Positions 1 through 8,179 of a DNA stretch of 64,000 nucleotides are shown piece by piece. Both the position numbers and the translations under genes were made by a program. Each line of letters starts with the position of its first letter. The stretch's first letter is position 1. The DNA comes from Chthonomonas calidirosea (GTDB lineage Bacteria; Armatimonadota; Fimbriimonadia; Fimbriimonadales; Fimbriimonadaceae), in the NCBI GenBank assembly GCA_945882415.1, contig CAMCWC010000001.1:186001-250000 (forward strand), in the 5' to 3' direction. Below the pieces are notes generated by a model that saw only the letters and a list, made by a program, of their open reading frames with translations, was not told the origin of the DNA and did no database searches.

Positions 1-1
1 G

Positions 2-478
2 TCGGCCGACTGGAGCGTTTTGTTCCAGAAAGCTGGATTTGCCAACAAGCACAAGATCGGCTACTACACTGACCTGACGGCTCTTAACCCACAGATCACC
101 TGGGTTCTCGGCGGCGCCTCCTCCGGCTTCCCGACCTCGACCTCGGTCAAGATCAACGGAACCTTTGGCCTTGCTTTCAGCAGCGGCGACAACGCCACGC
201 CATCGACTGTTTACTATAGCGAAACCTGGCGCAACCCAAACAACCAGAACCGAGCGGTTGTTCTTAAGGATCGAGATGCAGCAGGCGTGAAGCCAGCTGG
301 CCTTCTCGTGGCTTGGGAAGATCTTCCAAACCTCGGCGACAAGGACTACAACGACATCGGCTTGAACCTCGGTGGAATCCGCGCGAAGACCACCAACCCA
401 GTCCCAGAGCCAGCTTCGATGCTCGCTCTCGGCGTTGGCGTGCTCGCAATGTTCCGACGACGAAAGCAGTCTGCCTAA
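2..478 (+). CDS. PEP-CTERM sorted exoprotein, DUF4114-like (5' partial)
   Basis: The reading frame is open from base 2, so the N-terminus lies outside the window. The visible part is a secreted domain rich in Gly, Thr and Asn with the signature WEDLPNLGDKDYND, typical of DUF4114-type calcium-associated exoprotein domains. The C-terminus is a PEP-CTERM sorting signal: PVPEPAS, then a hydrophobic helix, then RRRK. In that family the tag is recognised by an exosortase, which processes or anchors the protein at the outer surface, often together with exopolysaccharide. No exosortase gene is seen here. A strong terminator follows at 495-527. The tag is certain; the domain name is by pattern recognition. 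Confidence 0.85.
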   Translation, partial: SADWSVLFQKAGFANKHKIGYYTDLTALNPQITWVLGGASSGFPTSTSVKINGTFGLAFSSGDNATPSTVYYSETWRNPNNQNRAVVLKDRDAAGVKPAGLLVAWEDLPNLGDKDYNDIGLNLGGIRAKTTNPVPEPASMLALGVGVLAMFRRRKQSA

Positions 479-494
479 GACCTAAACATGTAAA

Positions 495-527
495 GGCCAG
501 GTTGAGCAATCAACCTGGCCCTTTTTT
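495..527 (+). terminator. Rho-independent terminator after the PEP-CTERM gene
   Basis: A perfect 10-bp stem (GGCCAGGTTG at 495-504 with CAACCTGGCC at 511-520) has a 6-nt loop and is followed by a run of six T at 522-527. It ends the upstream + strand transcript. Confidence 0.93.
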
Positions 528-539
528 ATGTTTGCGGCT

Positions 540-914
540 TTAGCGATTTGCGGTGCCGCGACGGGATGTGCGTAGAACGCCGACGGTGATTCCGAGTTCG
601 GTGCGGAGATCTTCGGGAGAAAACGGTTCCGCCGTTGCGCGATCGGTGCGGCTCCAAGTTTCCACGGTCTCGCAAACCATGCCGAGTCGCATCATTCCAA
701 GCGCGCGGCAGGAGCCTTTGAGGGAATGGACCGCACGATGAGCATCCGACCAACGATCTTCACGAGTCGCGAGCTCGTAGTCCGAAATCAGATTCGGGGC
801 AGTGCTCATAAAGACCTCAATGAGCTGTTGCTCAAAATCTGCGTCGCCCATGGACGATTCGCTCAGCATGCCCAAGTCCAGGACTTCGTATGATTCCAGT
901 TCCGATTTGTCCAT
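540..914 (-). CDS. Histidine phosphotransfer (Hpt) domain protein
   Basis: A 124-residue single-domain protein. The helix with AHRAVHSLKGSCRALG carries the HSLKG motif of Hpt domains; the His is the phospho-acceptor that relays phosphate between hybrid sensor kinases and response regulators. The following MVCETVE helix also fits the four-helix bundle. The start is taken at the ATG at 914 (MDKSELES), because the longer frame to 1001 begins in low-complexity basic sequence and a purine-rich GGGAAAA lies just upstream of 914. No kinase or receiver gene is adjacent, so its partners are elsewhere. Confidence 0.85.
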   Translation of the reverse strand: MDKSELESYEVLDLGMLSESSMGDADFEQQLIEVFMSTAPNLISDYELATREDRWSDAHRAVHSLKGSCRALGMMRLGMVCETVETWSRTDRATAEPFSPEDLRTELGITVGVLRTSRRGTANR

Positions 915-1038
915 TAAGTTTTCCCAGGCGGGCTTCGAAGATACCGTTAATCTTGCGCGGCAACGGTTATGATCGGACGTAGGCGGGACGTTTCGCACCA
1001 CTTTCTGCGCGAATGACCAAACCTTAACCTGTCAGAAT

Positions 1039-2544
1039 GTGCGGGTGAGTAGCAACCTTGGGATTCCTTCCCGCGCCGATAACTTTAGCGAGTGGTACAA
1101 CGAGCTGGTCCAAAAGGCCGATCTCGCCGACTATTCAGCCGTTCGAGGCTGCATGGTCATCAAGCCGCACGGTTATGCGCTGTGGGAAAATATGCAGCGC
1201 GCCCTTGACGATATGTTCAAGGCCACCGGACACCAAAACGCCTATTTCCCGCTATTCATCCCGAAATCATTTTTTGAAAAGGAAGCCGAGCACGTCGACG
1301 GCTTTGCAAAAGAGTGCGCGGTTGTCACGCACCATCGCCTCAAGGCGAATCCAAACGGCCCTGGCCTGATTCCTGACCCTGACGCTGTCCTCGAAGAGCC
1401 TTTGATCGTGCGGCCGACGAGCGAGACAATCATTTGGAACAGCTACAGCAAGTGGATTCAGAGCTATCGTGACCTGCCGATTTTGATCAACCAGTGGGCA
1501 AACGTTGTGCGCTGGGAAATGCGCACGCGTATGTTCCTTCGAACCACCGAATTCCTCTGGCAGGAGGGACACACCGCCCACGCTACATACGATGAGGCAG
1601 AAGAGGAAACCAAGACGATTCTGGAGTGCTATCGCAGCTTCGCCGAAGACTGGATGGCGGTTCCGGTTCTGGTCGGATTGAAGTCAGAAGGCGAGAAGTT
1701 TAAGGGCGCCGACCACACCTATTGCATCGAAGCGCTGACTCAGGACGGAAAAGCGATCCAGGCCGGAACTTCGCACCACCTCGGCCAGAACTTTGCCAAG
1801 GCTTTCGACTGTAAGTTCCAGTCGGCGGAAGGGAAGCTGGAGTACGTTTACGCCACCTCGTGGGGCGTCTCAACCCGACTCATCGGCACGCTGATCATGG
1901 CGCACTCCGACGACAAGGGCTTCGTTTGCCCTCCTCGCATCGCGCCTATCCAGGTTGTCATCGTTCCGATGGGGAAGGATGCCGAAACCCGCGAGCGCAC
2001 GATCGGGGTGTCTCGCTCCATCGCTGAGTCGCTGCGGGCCAAGGGTCTGCGCGTGAAGATCGACGAGCGCGACAAGGAATCGCCCGGCGCGAAGTACAAC
2101 CACTGGGAGCTTCGTGGCGTACCGGTGCGCATCGAGGTCGGTCCACGCGATCTGGATGCCGGCTCAGTAGTTCTTGCCCGACGAGACACCGGCGAGAAGG
2201 CGACCGTTTTGCTGGACGACGTTCTTGCTTCCGTTGAGGCTAGCCTTCAGGCGGCGCAGAAGGACATCTATCAGAAGGCACTTGCTTTCCGTGAGGCCAA
2301 TACTCGGCGCGTAGACACCTGGGCCGAGTTCCAGGAGATCTTCTCTGGCGAAGGCGGCGCAGGGTTCGTCGTCGCGCACTGGGATGGCACGCAAGAAACG
2401 GAAGACGCGATTTCGGATGCAACCAAAGCCACCATTCGCTGTATTCCATTGGTGCCGCTCCACCCTTCGGACGAAGAGCCTGGCGTTTGCGTGTTCAGCG
2501 GCAAGCCATCGGCCCGCCGAGTTGTGTTCGCGCGGGCTTACTGA
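1039..2544 (+). CDS. proS: Prolyl-tRNA synthetase, archaeal/eukaryotic type
   Basis: Class II aminoacyl-tRNA synthetase charging tRNA-Pro. It shows the RPTSE motif (residues 125-129), motif 2 with [17 protein letters not shown] (about 162-178), the [15 protein letters not shown] segment and a C-terminal domain ending in ARAY. The length of 501 residues and the absence of the editing insertion of the E. coli-type enzyme identify the compact archaeal/eukaryotic-like (ProS type 3) form. The start is GTG at 1039; another GTG lies two codons later. A TAACCT hexamer ends 8 nt before the start with no clear Shine-Dalgarno sequence. hisS follows. Confidence 0.97.
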   Translation: MRVSSNLGIPSRADNFSEWYNELVQKADLADYSAVRGCMVIKPHGYALWENMQRALDDMFKATGHQNAYFPLFIPKSFFEKEAEHVDGFAKECAVVTHHRLKANPNGPGLIPDPDAVLEEPLIVRPTSETIIWNSYSKWIQSYRDLPILINQWANVVRWEMRTRMFLRTTEFLWQEGHTAHATYDEAEEETKTILECYRSFAEDWMAVPVLVGLKSEGEKFKGADHTYCIEALTQDGKAIQAGTSHHLGQNFAKAFDCKFQSAEGKLEYVYATSWGVSTRLIGTLIMAHSDDKGFVCPPRIAPIQVVIVPMGKDAETRERTIGVSRSIAESLRAKGLRVKIDERDKESPGAKYNHWELRGVPVRIEVGPRDLDAGSVVLARRDTGEKATVLLDDVLASVEASLQAAQKDIYQKALAFREANTRRVDTWAEFQEIFSGEGGAGFVVAHWDGTQETEDAISDATKATIRCIPLVPLHPSDEEPGVCVFSGKPSARRVVFARAY

Positions 2545-2550
2545 TCGGTT

Positions 2551-2581
2551 GGACGGGAAGGCAAGACTCGCCTTCCCGTCC
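2551..2581. other. 12-bp perfect hairpin between proS and hisS
   Basis: GGACGGGAAGGC at 2551-2562 pairs perfectly with GCCTTCCCGTCC at 2570-2581 around a 7-nt loop. There is no T-run, so it is not a classic terminator. It may be an RNA-processing or 3'-end stabilising hairpin for the proS mRNA, placed just before the apparent hisS promoter. Confidence 0.7.
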
Positions 2582-2598
2582 ACGAACATAATGAACAG

Positions 2599-3849
2599 AT
2601 GAAGTTTCAAGCCCAACGAGGGACGGAGGATGTATTACCGGCACAGGCAGGGAAGTGGCGGCATGTTGAATCGGCTTGGTTGGAACTGACGCATCTTTAC
2701 GGCTACGGCGAAATTCGAACGCCGACCTTCGAGGAAACGCAGCTTTTCATTCGCACTTCGGGCGAGACGAGCGACATCGTGAGCAAGGAGATGTACACCT
2801 TCCGCGACCAGGGCGATCGGAGCATTACCTTGAAGCCGGAAGGAACGGCCCCGGCCATGCGCGCCGTGGTGGAGCACAGCCTTTGCCCGCCTGGCACGGT
2901 GTTGCGGTTAGCTTACGTCACGCCGTTCTTCCGATATGGGCGACCGCAGAAGGGGCGATTGCGGGAAGCACACCAGCTTGGACTTGAGCTTGTCGGGGCA
3001 AATTCGGCCCACGCCGATGCGGAAGTTCTGGAGGTCGTTTCTCGGTTCTTTGCGAAGATTGGGATTCCAGACTCGGTGATTTTGCTGAACTCGATTGGCC
3101 GAACCGAGTGCCGCGAGCGGTACCGAGCGGCGATTCTGGAGCACATCGCGCCGTGGCTCGCCGAGCAAACGACGGAGGAGCAAGAAAAGGCCCAAAAGAA
3201 CCCAATGCGGCTGCTGGATTCAAAGGACGAGAAGGTTCACGCCGTCCTGGCCGGGCTTGCGCCGGTAACCGACTTCTTGGAGGACGACTCGAAGCAGCGG
3301 TTCGAAACCATTCAAGAGTTGCTGACCGAGGCGGGAGTGAAGTATCGCCTTGCGCCAGAAATCGTTCGTGGACTCGACTATTACACCGAAACGGTCTTCG
3401 AAGTTCAGAGCGACAAACTCGGGGCACAGAGCAGCCTTTGCGGTGGTGGACGGTATGACAATCTCATCAGAGAGATCGGCGGGTCGGCAACCCCGAGCGT
3501 TGGCGTCGGCATTGGCGTAGAACGGGTCTTGCTGGCTTTAGAAGCTTACGAAGTTGCGATCCCAGATCCAACGCCCCTCGCATTCGTGGTCAGCGCCGGA
3601 CAAACTGCTGCCGCGAGAAACCTTGTTCGCGAGCTTCGCGATAACGGCATTGCGACGGATTGGGATGTCGAAGCTCGCACGATGAAATCACAAATGCGGC
3701 AGGCCGATAAGAGCGGTGCTCGTTTCGCGCTGGTCATTGGCGACACGGAGGTGCAGGAGTCCGCAGTGCAGGTCAAGGAACTTGCGAAGTCTGAGCAGTT
3801 TCTGCTCCCGCGCGCCGAGGTGGTTAAGTGGTTGCAAGAGCGGGCATAG
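2599..3849 (+). CDS. hisS: Histidyl-tRNA synthetase
   Basis: Class II synthetase charging tRNA-His, 416 residues, normal for bacterial HisRS. Seen: the N-terminal QRGTEDVLP motif, motif 1 region ETQLFIRTSGETSDIV, motif 2 TPFFRYGRPQKGRLREAHQLG with the catalytic Arg, the HisA motif VRGLDYYTETVFEV, the glycine-rich GGGRYDNL and motif 3 GVGIGVERV. A C-terminal anticodon-binding domain follows. The start ATG is 6 nt after a CATAAT hexamer, suggesting a leaderless mRNA. Its 3' end overlaps the next gene by 22 nt. Confidence 0.98.
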   Translation: MKFQAQRGTEDVLPAQAGKWRHVESAWLELTHLYGYGEIRTPTFEETQLFIRTSGETSDIVSKEMYTFRDQGDRSITLKPEGTAPAMRAVVEHSLCPPGTVLRLAYVTPFFRYGRPQKGRLREAHQLGLELVGANSAHADAEVLEVVSRFFAKIGIPDSVILLNSIGRTECRERYRAAILEHIAPWLAEQTTEEQEKAQKNPMRLLDSKDEKVHAVLAGLAPVTDFLEDDSKQRFETIQELLTEAGVKYRLAPEIVRGLDYYTETVFEVQSDKLGAQSSLCGGGRYDNLIREIGGSATPSVGVGIGVERVLLALEAYEVAIPDPTPLAFVVSAGQTAAARNLVRELRDNGIATDWDVEARTMKSQMRQADKSGARFALVIGDTEVQESAVQVKELAKSEQFLLPRAEVVKWLQERA

Positions 3850-4703
3850 CCTTCTGCTTTCTCATCGGTGTGGCTCACGCCCAGGCTCCGGATGTTCGCG
3901 TCAAAGTTGACCTCATAGGTTCTTTGCGCTACGAGCGGGGAGGTTCCTCGTTCCTTCGTGGTTACGACATCTATGGTCGGCCGGGGACGGTAGGACTAAC
4001 GCTTTTTCTCGAGTCGGGACTTCGTGCTTTCGCGTCCCAGCGGATTCAGCGTCCCGATTTCGGCACGGACCGCGAAGTGATTGACGAGATTTACGTTGAA
4101 GACGAAGGGCTCTGGCGCGTCGGGAAGCAGTATCTGCCGTTCGGTTACCGAAGCACCATGGCCGAGAGTGCGGTGGCGGTCCGAGGCGACACGAACCTAA
4201 TCTTTGAGGGGCTTCCGATCGCGATTGCCTTTGCCGATGCGGGGCGTGGCCGGGCAAGTGGCTTTGCGGGACGGATTGGTTCCAGCCAGTTGAACGCTTC
4301 CGTCATGGTCGGGCAAAACTTTGGTGGAGCGGCTTCTTCGCTCGGAATTTTGCGACGGCCCGAACTCGCGCCGGGAAATGGTCGCGGATACGGACTGATT
4401 TACGGCATTGAATCCATCAACCGAATCGGGCAATACACCCTCAAGCTGGAAGGCTTGGTTTTGTCGAGGGGCGAGACTGAGCTCGATGAAGGGCAGACTA
4501 TTTGGGACCTTAGCCTTGCTCGCAGGCTCAATCGGTTCGATCGTGCCGAGATTGGCTTTACCCGCGGCGTGCAATCTGGAACGGAGCTCGTGAGATTTGG
4601 GGCAACTTTCCGCGTGGATGACCGTACAACATTTGAGCCCGTAATCCGATTGCGACGTGGTACGTATCACGACGTCGCCATCCAAATTCGGTTTAGGTTT
4701 TAG
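3828..4703 (+). CDS. Outer-membrane beta-barrel protein (porin-like), function unknown
   Basis: A 291-residue protein starting at GTG 3828 inside the end of hisS. The N-terminus is a signal peptide (hydrophobic core GIAFCFLIG, cleavage after AHA). The mature part alternates polar and hydrophobic residues in short strands with Gly/Tyr/Phe-rich turns, and it ends in RFRF with C-terminal Phe, the recognition signal for BAM-assembled outer-membrane barrels. No specific porin family is recognised. The following coiled-coil gene starts 3 nt downstream, so the two are probably co-transcribed. Barrel topology is inference from pattern. Confidence 0.75.
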   Translation: MVARAGIAFCFLIGVAHAQAPDVRVKVDLIGSLRYERGGSSFLRGYDIYGRPGTVGLTLFLESGLRAFASQRIQRPDFGTDREVIDEIYVEDEGLWRVGKQYLPFGYRSTMAESAVAVRGDTNLIFEGLPIAIAFADAGRGRASGFAGRIGSSQLNASVMVGQNFGGAASSLGILRRPELAPGNGRGYGLIYGIESINRIGQYTLKLEGLVLSRGETELDEGQTIWDLSLARRLNRFDRAEIGFTRGVQSGTELVRFGATFRVDDRTTFEPVIRLRRGTYHDVAIQIRFRF

Positions 4704-4706
4704 TCG

Positions 4707-5357
4707 ATGAATGTTCTCTTAATATTGCTTCTCGTACTAGTGCTGATTATTGGCGGGGTGTTCCTCGGCTCGATCACCAGCCGGAAGACAGGGATCAAAG
4801 AGGATGACCGCGAAGGACTGAACCCGGACAGCCGTTCGATGTACGCAAAGTCTCGGCAGTTGAAGCAGGAAATCGAAAAGCTTGCCGGCGCCGCGCCGAA
4901 AGGATCGCCAACTTACTTTGTAGGTCGCGAGGCGGTTGTCGAAGCCGGCCGCGTGGTATCGCAGTTGAAAGACACGTTGTTGGTTCGACAAAAGCTGAAG
5001 AAGCTCGCGTTCGAAGCCAGCGCGGTAGACATCGAGATTGAAAAGCTCCAGTCACAGGCCAATCAGGCCGAGTCAGAAGGGGAGCGAAGCTCGTTTCTCA
5101 GCGCTGTCGAGGCAAAGCAGGCGGAGCGGGCGCACTACGATGAGATCACCACGCTCGTCGCGACTTTGGACGCCGATATCCGCAAAGCAGAAGCGGGTCT
5201 GAGTGAGATGCGCGCCCGATTGGCGGTCGGGGTTGGGCGAGATAGCACCGCTGGCATGGACACGGAGTCGCTGCGCGAATCGCTGGCCCAACTCAAGGGC
5301 TTAAGCCTGAGCGTCGACGACGCCCAAGCCCTTATGAGCGAAAGGGTGGCATTATAA
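4707..5357 (+). CDS. Membrane-anchored coiled-coil protein, unknown function
   Basis: 216 residues. An N-terminal transmembrane helix (LLILLLVLVLIIGGVFLG, about residues 4-21) is followed by long Ala/Glu/Gln/Lys-rich helices (about 45-175) with heptad spacing, for example in KLKKLAFEASAVDIEIEKLQ. The likely topology is a single N-terminal anchor with a soluble coiled coil. It starts 3 nt after the barrel gene and 4 nt before the J-like gene, so this is a tight operon. No named family is recognised; an envelope scaffold or adaptor role would be a guess. Confidence 0.75.
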   Translation: MNVLLILLLVLVLIIGGVFLGSITSRKTGIKEDDREGLNPDSRSMYAKSRQLKQEIEKLAGAAPKGSPTYFVGREAVVEAGRVVSQLKDTLLVRQKLKKLAFEASAVDIEIEKLQSQANQAESEGERSSFLSAVEAKQAERAHYDEITTLVATLDADIRKAEAGLSEMRARLAVGVGRDSTAGMDTESLRESLAQLKGLSLSVDDAQALMSERVAL

Positions 5358-5361
5358 AAGC

Positions 5362-5751
5362 ATGAGCGAGGCGAAGCGGGCCTACGATATGTTGCGTGGA
5401 TACGTGAATCGCGAATGGGAGCGAATCACGGGAGTAGATGATTCGGCTCAGCGCGAGCTGGATGAACCGGTTTACACGACGACCACGAGAATCGAGACAT
5501 CGGCGACGATGTCGGATCCTGATGGTCGGGCGAGGGGCATCCTTGGCGTTTCCGGTACGGCGGATTTCGAGGCGATCAAGGCGGCCTACGATCGACTGAA
5601 CTTGCGCAGCGATCCCGGCAATTTTCCAGATGGTTCGGTGGAAGCGCGGCACGCGGCCGAAATCAACCAAAAGGTCCAATGGGCGTACCGTCACTTGACG
5701 GAGAAAATGGATTCCACCGAGCGCCGTTTCCGTTCGCTCGAGATTGATTAA
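5362..5751 (+). CDS. J-domain-like protein lacking the HPD motif
   Basis: 129 residues. The C-terminal half (about residues 57-115) has the layout of a DnaJ domain: LGVSGTADFEAIKAAYDRL, then a loop, then a long helix with INQKVQWAYRHLTE. The loop that normally carries His-Pro-Asp reads RSDPGNF, so the DnaK-stimulating HPD motif is absent. It could be a J-like protein that binds without activating Hsp70. It is the last gene of the hisS-barrel-coiled-coil run and overlaps the end of mutY by 4 nt on the opposite strand. Confidence 0.75.
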   Translation: MSEAKRAYDMLRGYVNREWERITGVDDSAQRELDEPVYTTTTRIETSATMSDPDGRARGILGVSGTADFEAIKAAYDRLNLRSDPGNFPDGSVEARHAAEINQKVQWAYRHLTEKMDSTERRFRSLEID

Positions 5752-6758
5752 AGCCGTTTCGCAAGTTCCAGCCCCTTTCTGTGTGGGGCAGGAATGGCAG
5801 CTGCGTTTAGCTCATGTGCGTTGAGCCAAGTGTAGTTGTCGGCGGCGTTTTCAACGGTAACACAGGCGACTTGAAGCGTTATTCGGTGGTGGGTCACGCT
5901 GTGTTTGAAGGTGCCCGCTAGCTTTGGCCATGCCGGGTCAAACGGATTTTCCGTCAGGTCGTGCGTCTGGCTGCGCGGGAAGCTGACCATGCCCTCCCAC
6001 CATTCGCCTTGCGGCACTCGCTCCGTGGCAATTCTGTCCCCGCACCGCGCGATCCAAAGCGTTTGTTGGAGTTGAACGGTGGCGGTTCGCTTTGCCGGAG
6101 TTGGGTAGCTATCCGGCTTTCCGATGGCAAAAGCCGCGCACCGATTCTTGAGCGGGCAGGTTGGGCACTGCGGGTTCTTTGGCGTGCATACGGTCGCGCC
6201 AAGCTCCATCAGGGCTTGGTTCCAGTCCCCGGGGCGATGGTGGTCAAGGTTCAGGTTGGCCCACTTCCATGCGTTTTGGGTGAGCTTGGGCGGCTCCGTT
6301 GCATCGGCCGTGAGACGAGAGTAAACGCGTTCGACATTGCCATCCACGAGAGCGGCAGGTTGGTTTTGGGCGATGCTGGCGATGGCGCCGGCGGTGTAGG
6401 GCCCGATTCCGGGGACTTCTTGCCAGCCCGCCGCGTCGAACGGGATTCCGTTGGCAACCACGTATTGGGCTCCCGCCAGCAGATTTCGACCTCGGCGATA
6501 GTAACCCAACCCTTGCCAGAACTGGAGGACATCATCTTCGCTTGCATTGGCAAGGTCGGCAATAGTTGGGAACCGCGCCATCCAGCGTTCAAAGTAGGGA
6601 ATGACCGTCGCCACTTGGGTTTGTTGCAGCATGATCTCGCTGACCCAGGTTTGGTACGGCTCAGGATTTTTTCGCCAGGGTAAATCGCGAGCATGGCGGT
6701 CGTACCAGCGGAGCAATAGTTGATGCAACTCGTCTCGTTGCGGATTTGGCGGTCTCAT
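5748..6758 (-). CDS. mutY: A/G-specific adenine glycosylase
   Basis: A base-excision repair enzyme that removes adenine opposite 8-oxoguanine. It has the glycosylase fold with LQQTQV, the helix-hairpin-helix VPGIGPYTAGAIASIA, the catalytic Asp in LVDGNVERV, and a [4Fe-4S] cluster motif of C-x6-C-x2-C-x5-C (CTPKNPQCPTCPLKNRC). A C-terminal NUDIX-like region for 8-oxoG recognition follows, with ALWIARCGDR-type strands and a shortened end. At 336 residues it is within the family range. Its start overlaps the stop of the upstream gene by 4 nt (ATGA), so they are translationally coupled. Confidence 0.97.
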   Translation of the reverse strand: MRPPNPQRDELHQLLLRWYDRHARDLPWRKNPEPYQTWVSEIMLQQTQVATVIPYFERWMARFPTIADLANASEDDVLQFWQGLGYYRRGRNLLAGAQYVVANGIPFDAAGWQEVPGIGPYTAGAIASIAQNQPAALVDGNVERVYSRLTADATEPPKLTQNAWKWANLNLDHHRPGDWNQALMELGATVCTPKNPQCPTCPLKNRCAAFAIGKPDSYPTPAKRTATVQLQQTLWIARCGDRIATERVPQGEWWEGMVSFPRSQTHDLTENPFDPAWPKLAGTFKHSVTHHRITLQVACVTVENAADNYTWLNAHELNAAAIPAPHRKGLELAKRL

Positions 6759-7159
6759 TCGGCGAGGATGAGATTACCGACCAGATCGTCGTGCCCGACA
6801 TAGAAGTGCTGGCTTAGGTTGCCGGGTTTCAGCCAAACGAGGGCTGGCGGCACACCGTCCAGAAGAAACGCCGCGACGCTTTGACCCTCTTGGACGGAGA
6901 TTAGCTCTCCCTGAGACTTCGTGACCATGAGGTGCAGCAAGTCCTCTTCGCCTTCGAACTGATAGCGAAAATCGCCGACCTGGCCGGAATATTGGTTGGG
7001 CTCGGCACCGATGTTCACGAGTGCGAACTGGTCGGATGGTCGCGCGAGGGCTAAGTCGAGATCAGGAAGTTTGATGACTCGGTTGATGTTGATGCTTTCG
7101 AGCACCAACTTCATCACTTCTTGGCGTCGGGCTTGCTCTTCGGGGGTCGCAGAGATCAT
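6755..7159 (-). CDS. Conserved hypothetical protein upstream of mutY
   Basis: 134 residues, acidic, no signal peptide or membrane helix. No family recognised. The middle contains ITVSQG-like alternating strands (HLMVTKSQGELISVQEG) suggestive of a small beta-rich fold. It overlaps mutY by 4 nt and is probably transcribed with it. No long gap separates it from tRNA-Ser. Confidence 0.7.
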   Translation of the reverse strand: MISATPEEQARRQEVMKLVLESININRVIKLPDLDLALARPSDQFALVNIGAEPNQYSGQVGDFRYQFEGEEDLLHLMVTKSQGELISVQEGQSVAAFLLDGVPPALVWLKPGNLSQHFYVGHDDLVGNLILAE

Positions 7160-7204
7160 CAGAACGTACTACGAAGACTAGGCTCGTTGGGTCGAAGGGA
7201 AAGC

Positions 7205-7292
7205 TGGCGGAGCGGGAGAGATTCGAACTCTCGATACGTTGCCGTATACGCGATTTCCAGTCGCGCTCCTTCGACCACTCGGACACCACTCC
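7205..7292 (-). tRNA. tRNA-Ser(GGA)
   Basis: Read on the - strand, the acceptor stem GGAGTGG pairs with CCGCTCC, the discriminator is G and CCA is encoded. The anticodon stem CGCGA/TCGCG holds the loop CTGGAAA, giving anticodon GGA (serine, UCC/UCU). A long variable arm (TATACGGCAACGTAT) and the T-loop TTCGAAT are present, as expected for a class II tRNA-Ser of 88 nt. Confidence 0.96.
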
Positions 7293-7318
7293 GCGCCAAA
7301 GTTCATTATGACGGATTC

Positions 7319-8179
7319 TTAACCAGCCGGGAGTGCGGTGGCCGCCGGGAACCTGCCTGCGTGCTCTTCTGGCACGCGAAAAGTGCGCCCCGCCTTCGCC
7401 GCGAGGCGGGCGATTTGGTCCATTCCGCCACCGATTCCAAGATGGACAAAGTCCGTTCGGTGGGCCAAGCTAGCGATGAGCCGATCACGGACTTTATTGT
7501 TTACACCCACAAAATCGGCTTCCGGGCGGAACGGCGTCACCACCAAATCGGTGAGCGGATCGAACTCGTACCGCCACAGTCGAGCAGCGCGAAACGGTTC
7601 ATTTTTGAGATCGTCTCCGAGAACCCGGAAGAGTCCCCGGTCTAGGCAGAGAATGCGAGGAGCACCCCAGCGCAAAGGAACGATGGCACTCCGCTGATAC
7701 TCCGGACGATCGTGACCCGAGACCAAGACTTCGCCGTTTAGCACGCCCTCTTGGGTGAGCGCTTCAATTTGATCAAGCTGGGTTGGCGTGGCGGAGCGGG
7801 AACTGAGAACAGCAAAGGACTTGGATTGAAGGAGCTTTTGGTTCCCATACAAGAAAAGCACCCCAGGCGGATCGGGATCAAACTGCTCGATTCGCTCCGG
7901 GTACTCGGCGTCTTGCATCGTGATGAGATTCACGCCGAGGCCAAGCAGCTTGCGCTCTAGCTCTTCGATTTCTGCTGGGCCCTTAAGGGCTTGGACTTTC
8001 AGGTTGTCCGAGGCTTTCACCGTAAGCCGATACTCTTCCCGCCAGGTTTCCACGCTCAGGCGAAGGAAGTCTTGTGGCGAACGGGCCATGAGCGAGTTTC
8101 TCGTGACGATTCGAGAAACGCTCTTTCCGCCGATTCCGGGCGTGAGGCTAAGCAGCAGGGCAAAGGTTCGCGGTGACAT
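7319..8179 (-). CDS. DprA/Smf-like protein, divergent
   Basis: 286 residues. The N-terminal LLLSLTPGIGGKSVSRIV resembles the helix-hairpin-helix of DprA. The central DAEYPERIEQFDPDPPGVLFLYGNQKLL followed by FAVLSSR matches the start of the DprA Rossmann-like domain, whose job in natural transformation is to protect incoming ssDNA and load RecA. The conserved GSR-x-x-T-x-Y-G segment reads SSRSATPTQ, and the later part diverges strongly with GIGGGMDQIARLAAKAGR replacing the usual GAxxGID signature. It overlaps the phosphorylase gene by 1 nt (TGATG) and is probably co-translated. A true DprA elsewhere in the genome is possible. Confidence 0.65.
   Translation of the reverse strand: MSPRTFALLLSLTPGIGGKSVSRIVTRNSLMARSPQDFLRLSVETWREEYRLTVKASDNLKVQALKGPAEIEELERKLLGLGVNLITMQDAEYPERIEQFDPDPPGVLFLYGNQKLLQSKSFAVLSSRSATPTQLDQIEALTQEGVLNGEVLVSGHDRPEYQRSAIVPLRWGAPRILCLDRGLFRVLGDDLKNEPFRAARLWRYEFDPLTDLVVTPFRPEADFVGVNNKVRDRLIASLAHRTDFVHLGIGGGMDQIARLAAKAGRTFRVPEEHAGRFPAATALPAG

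Noticed and set aside
5961-6683. 240-codon + strand frame antisense to mutY
   Set aside because: The - strand encodes MutY with an intact iron-sulphur motif and HhH; the antisense frame has no domain, no ribosome site and a composition typical of a shadow.
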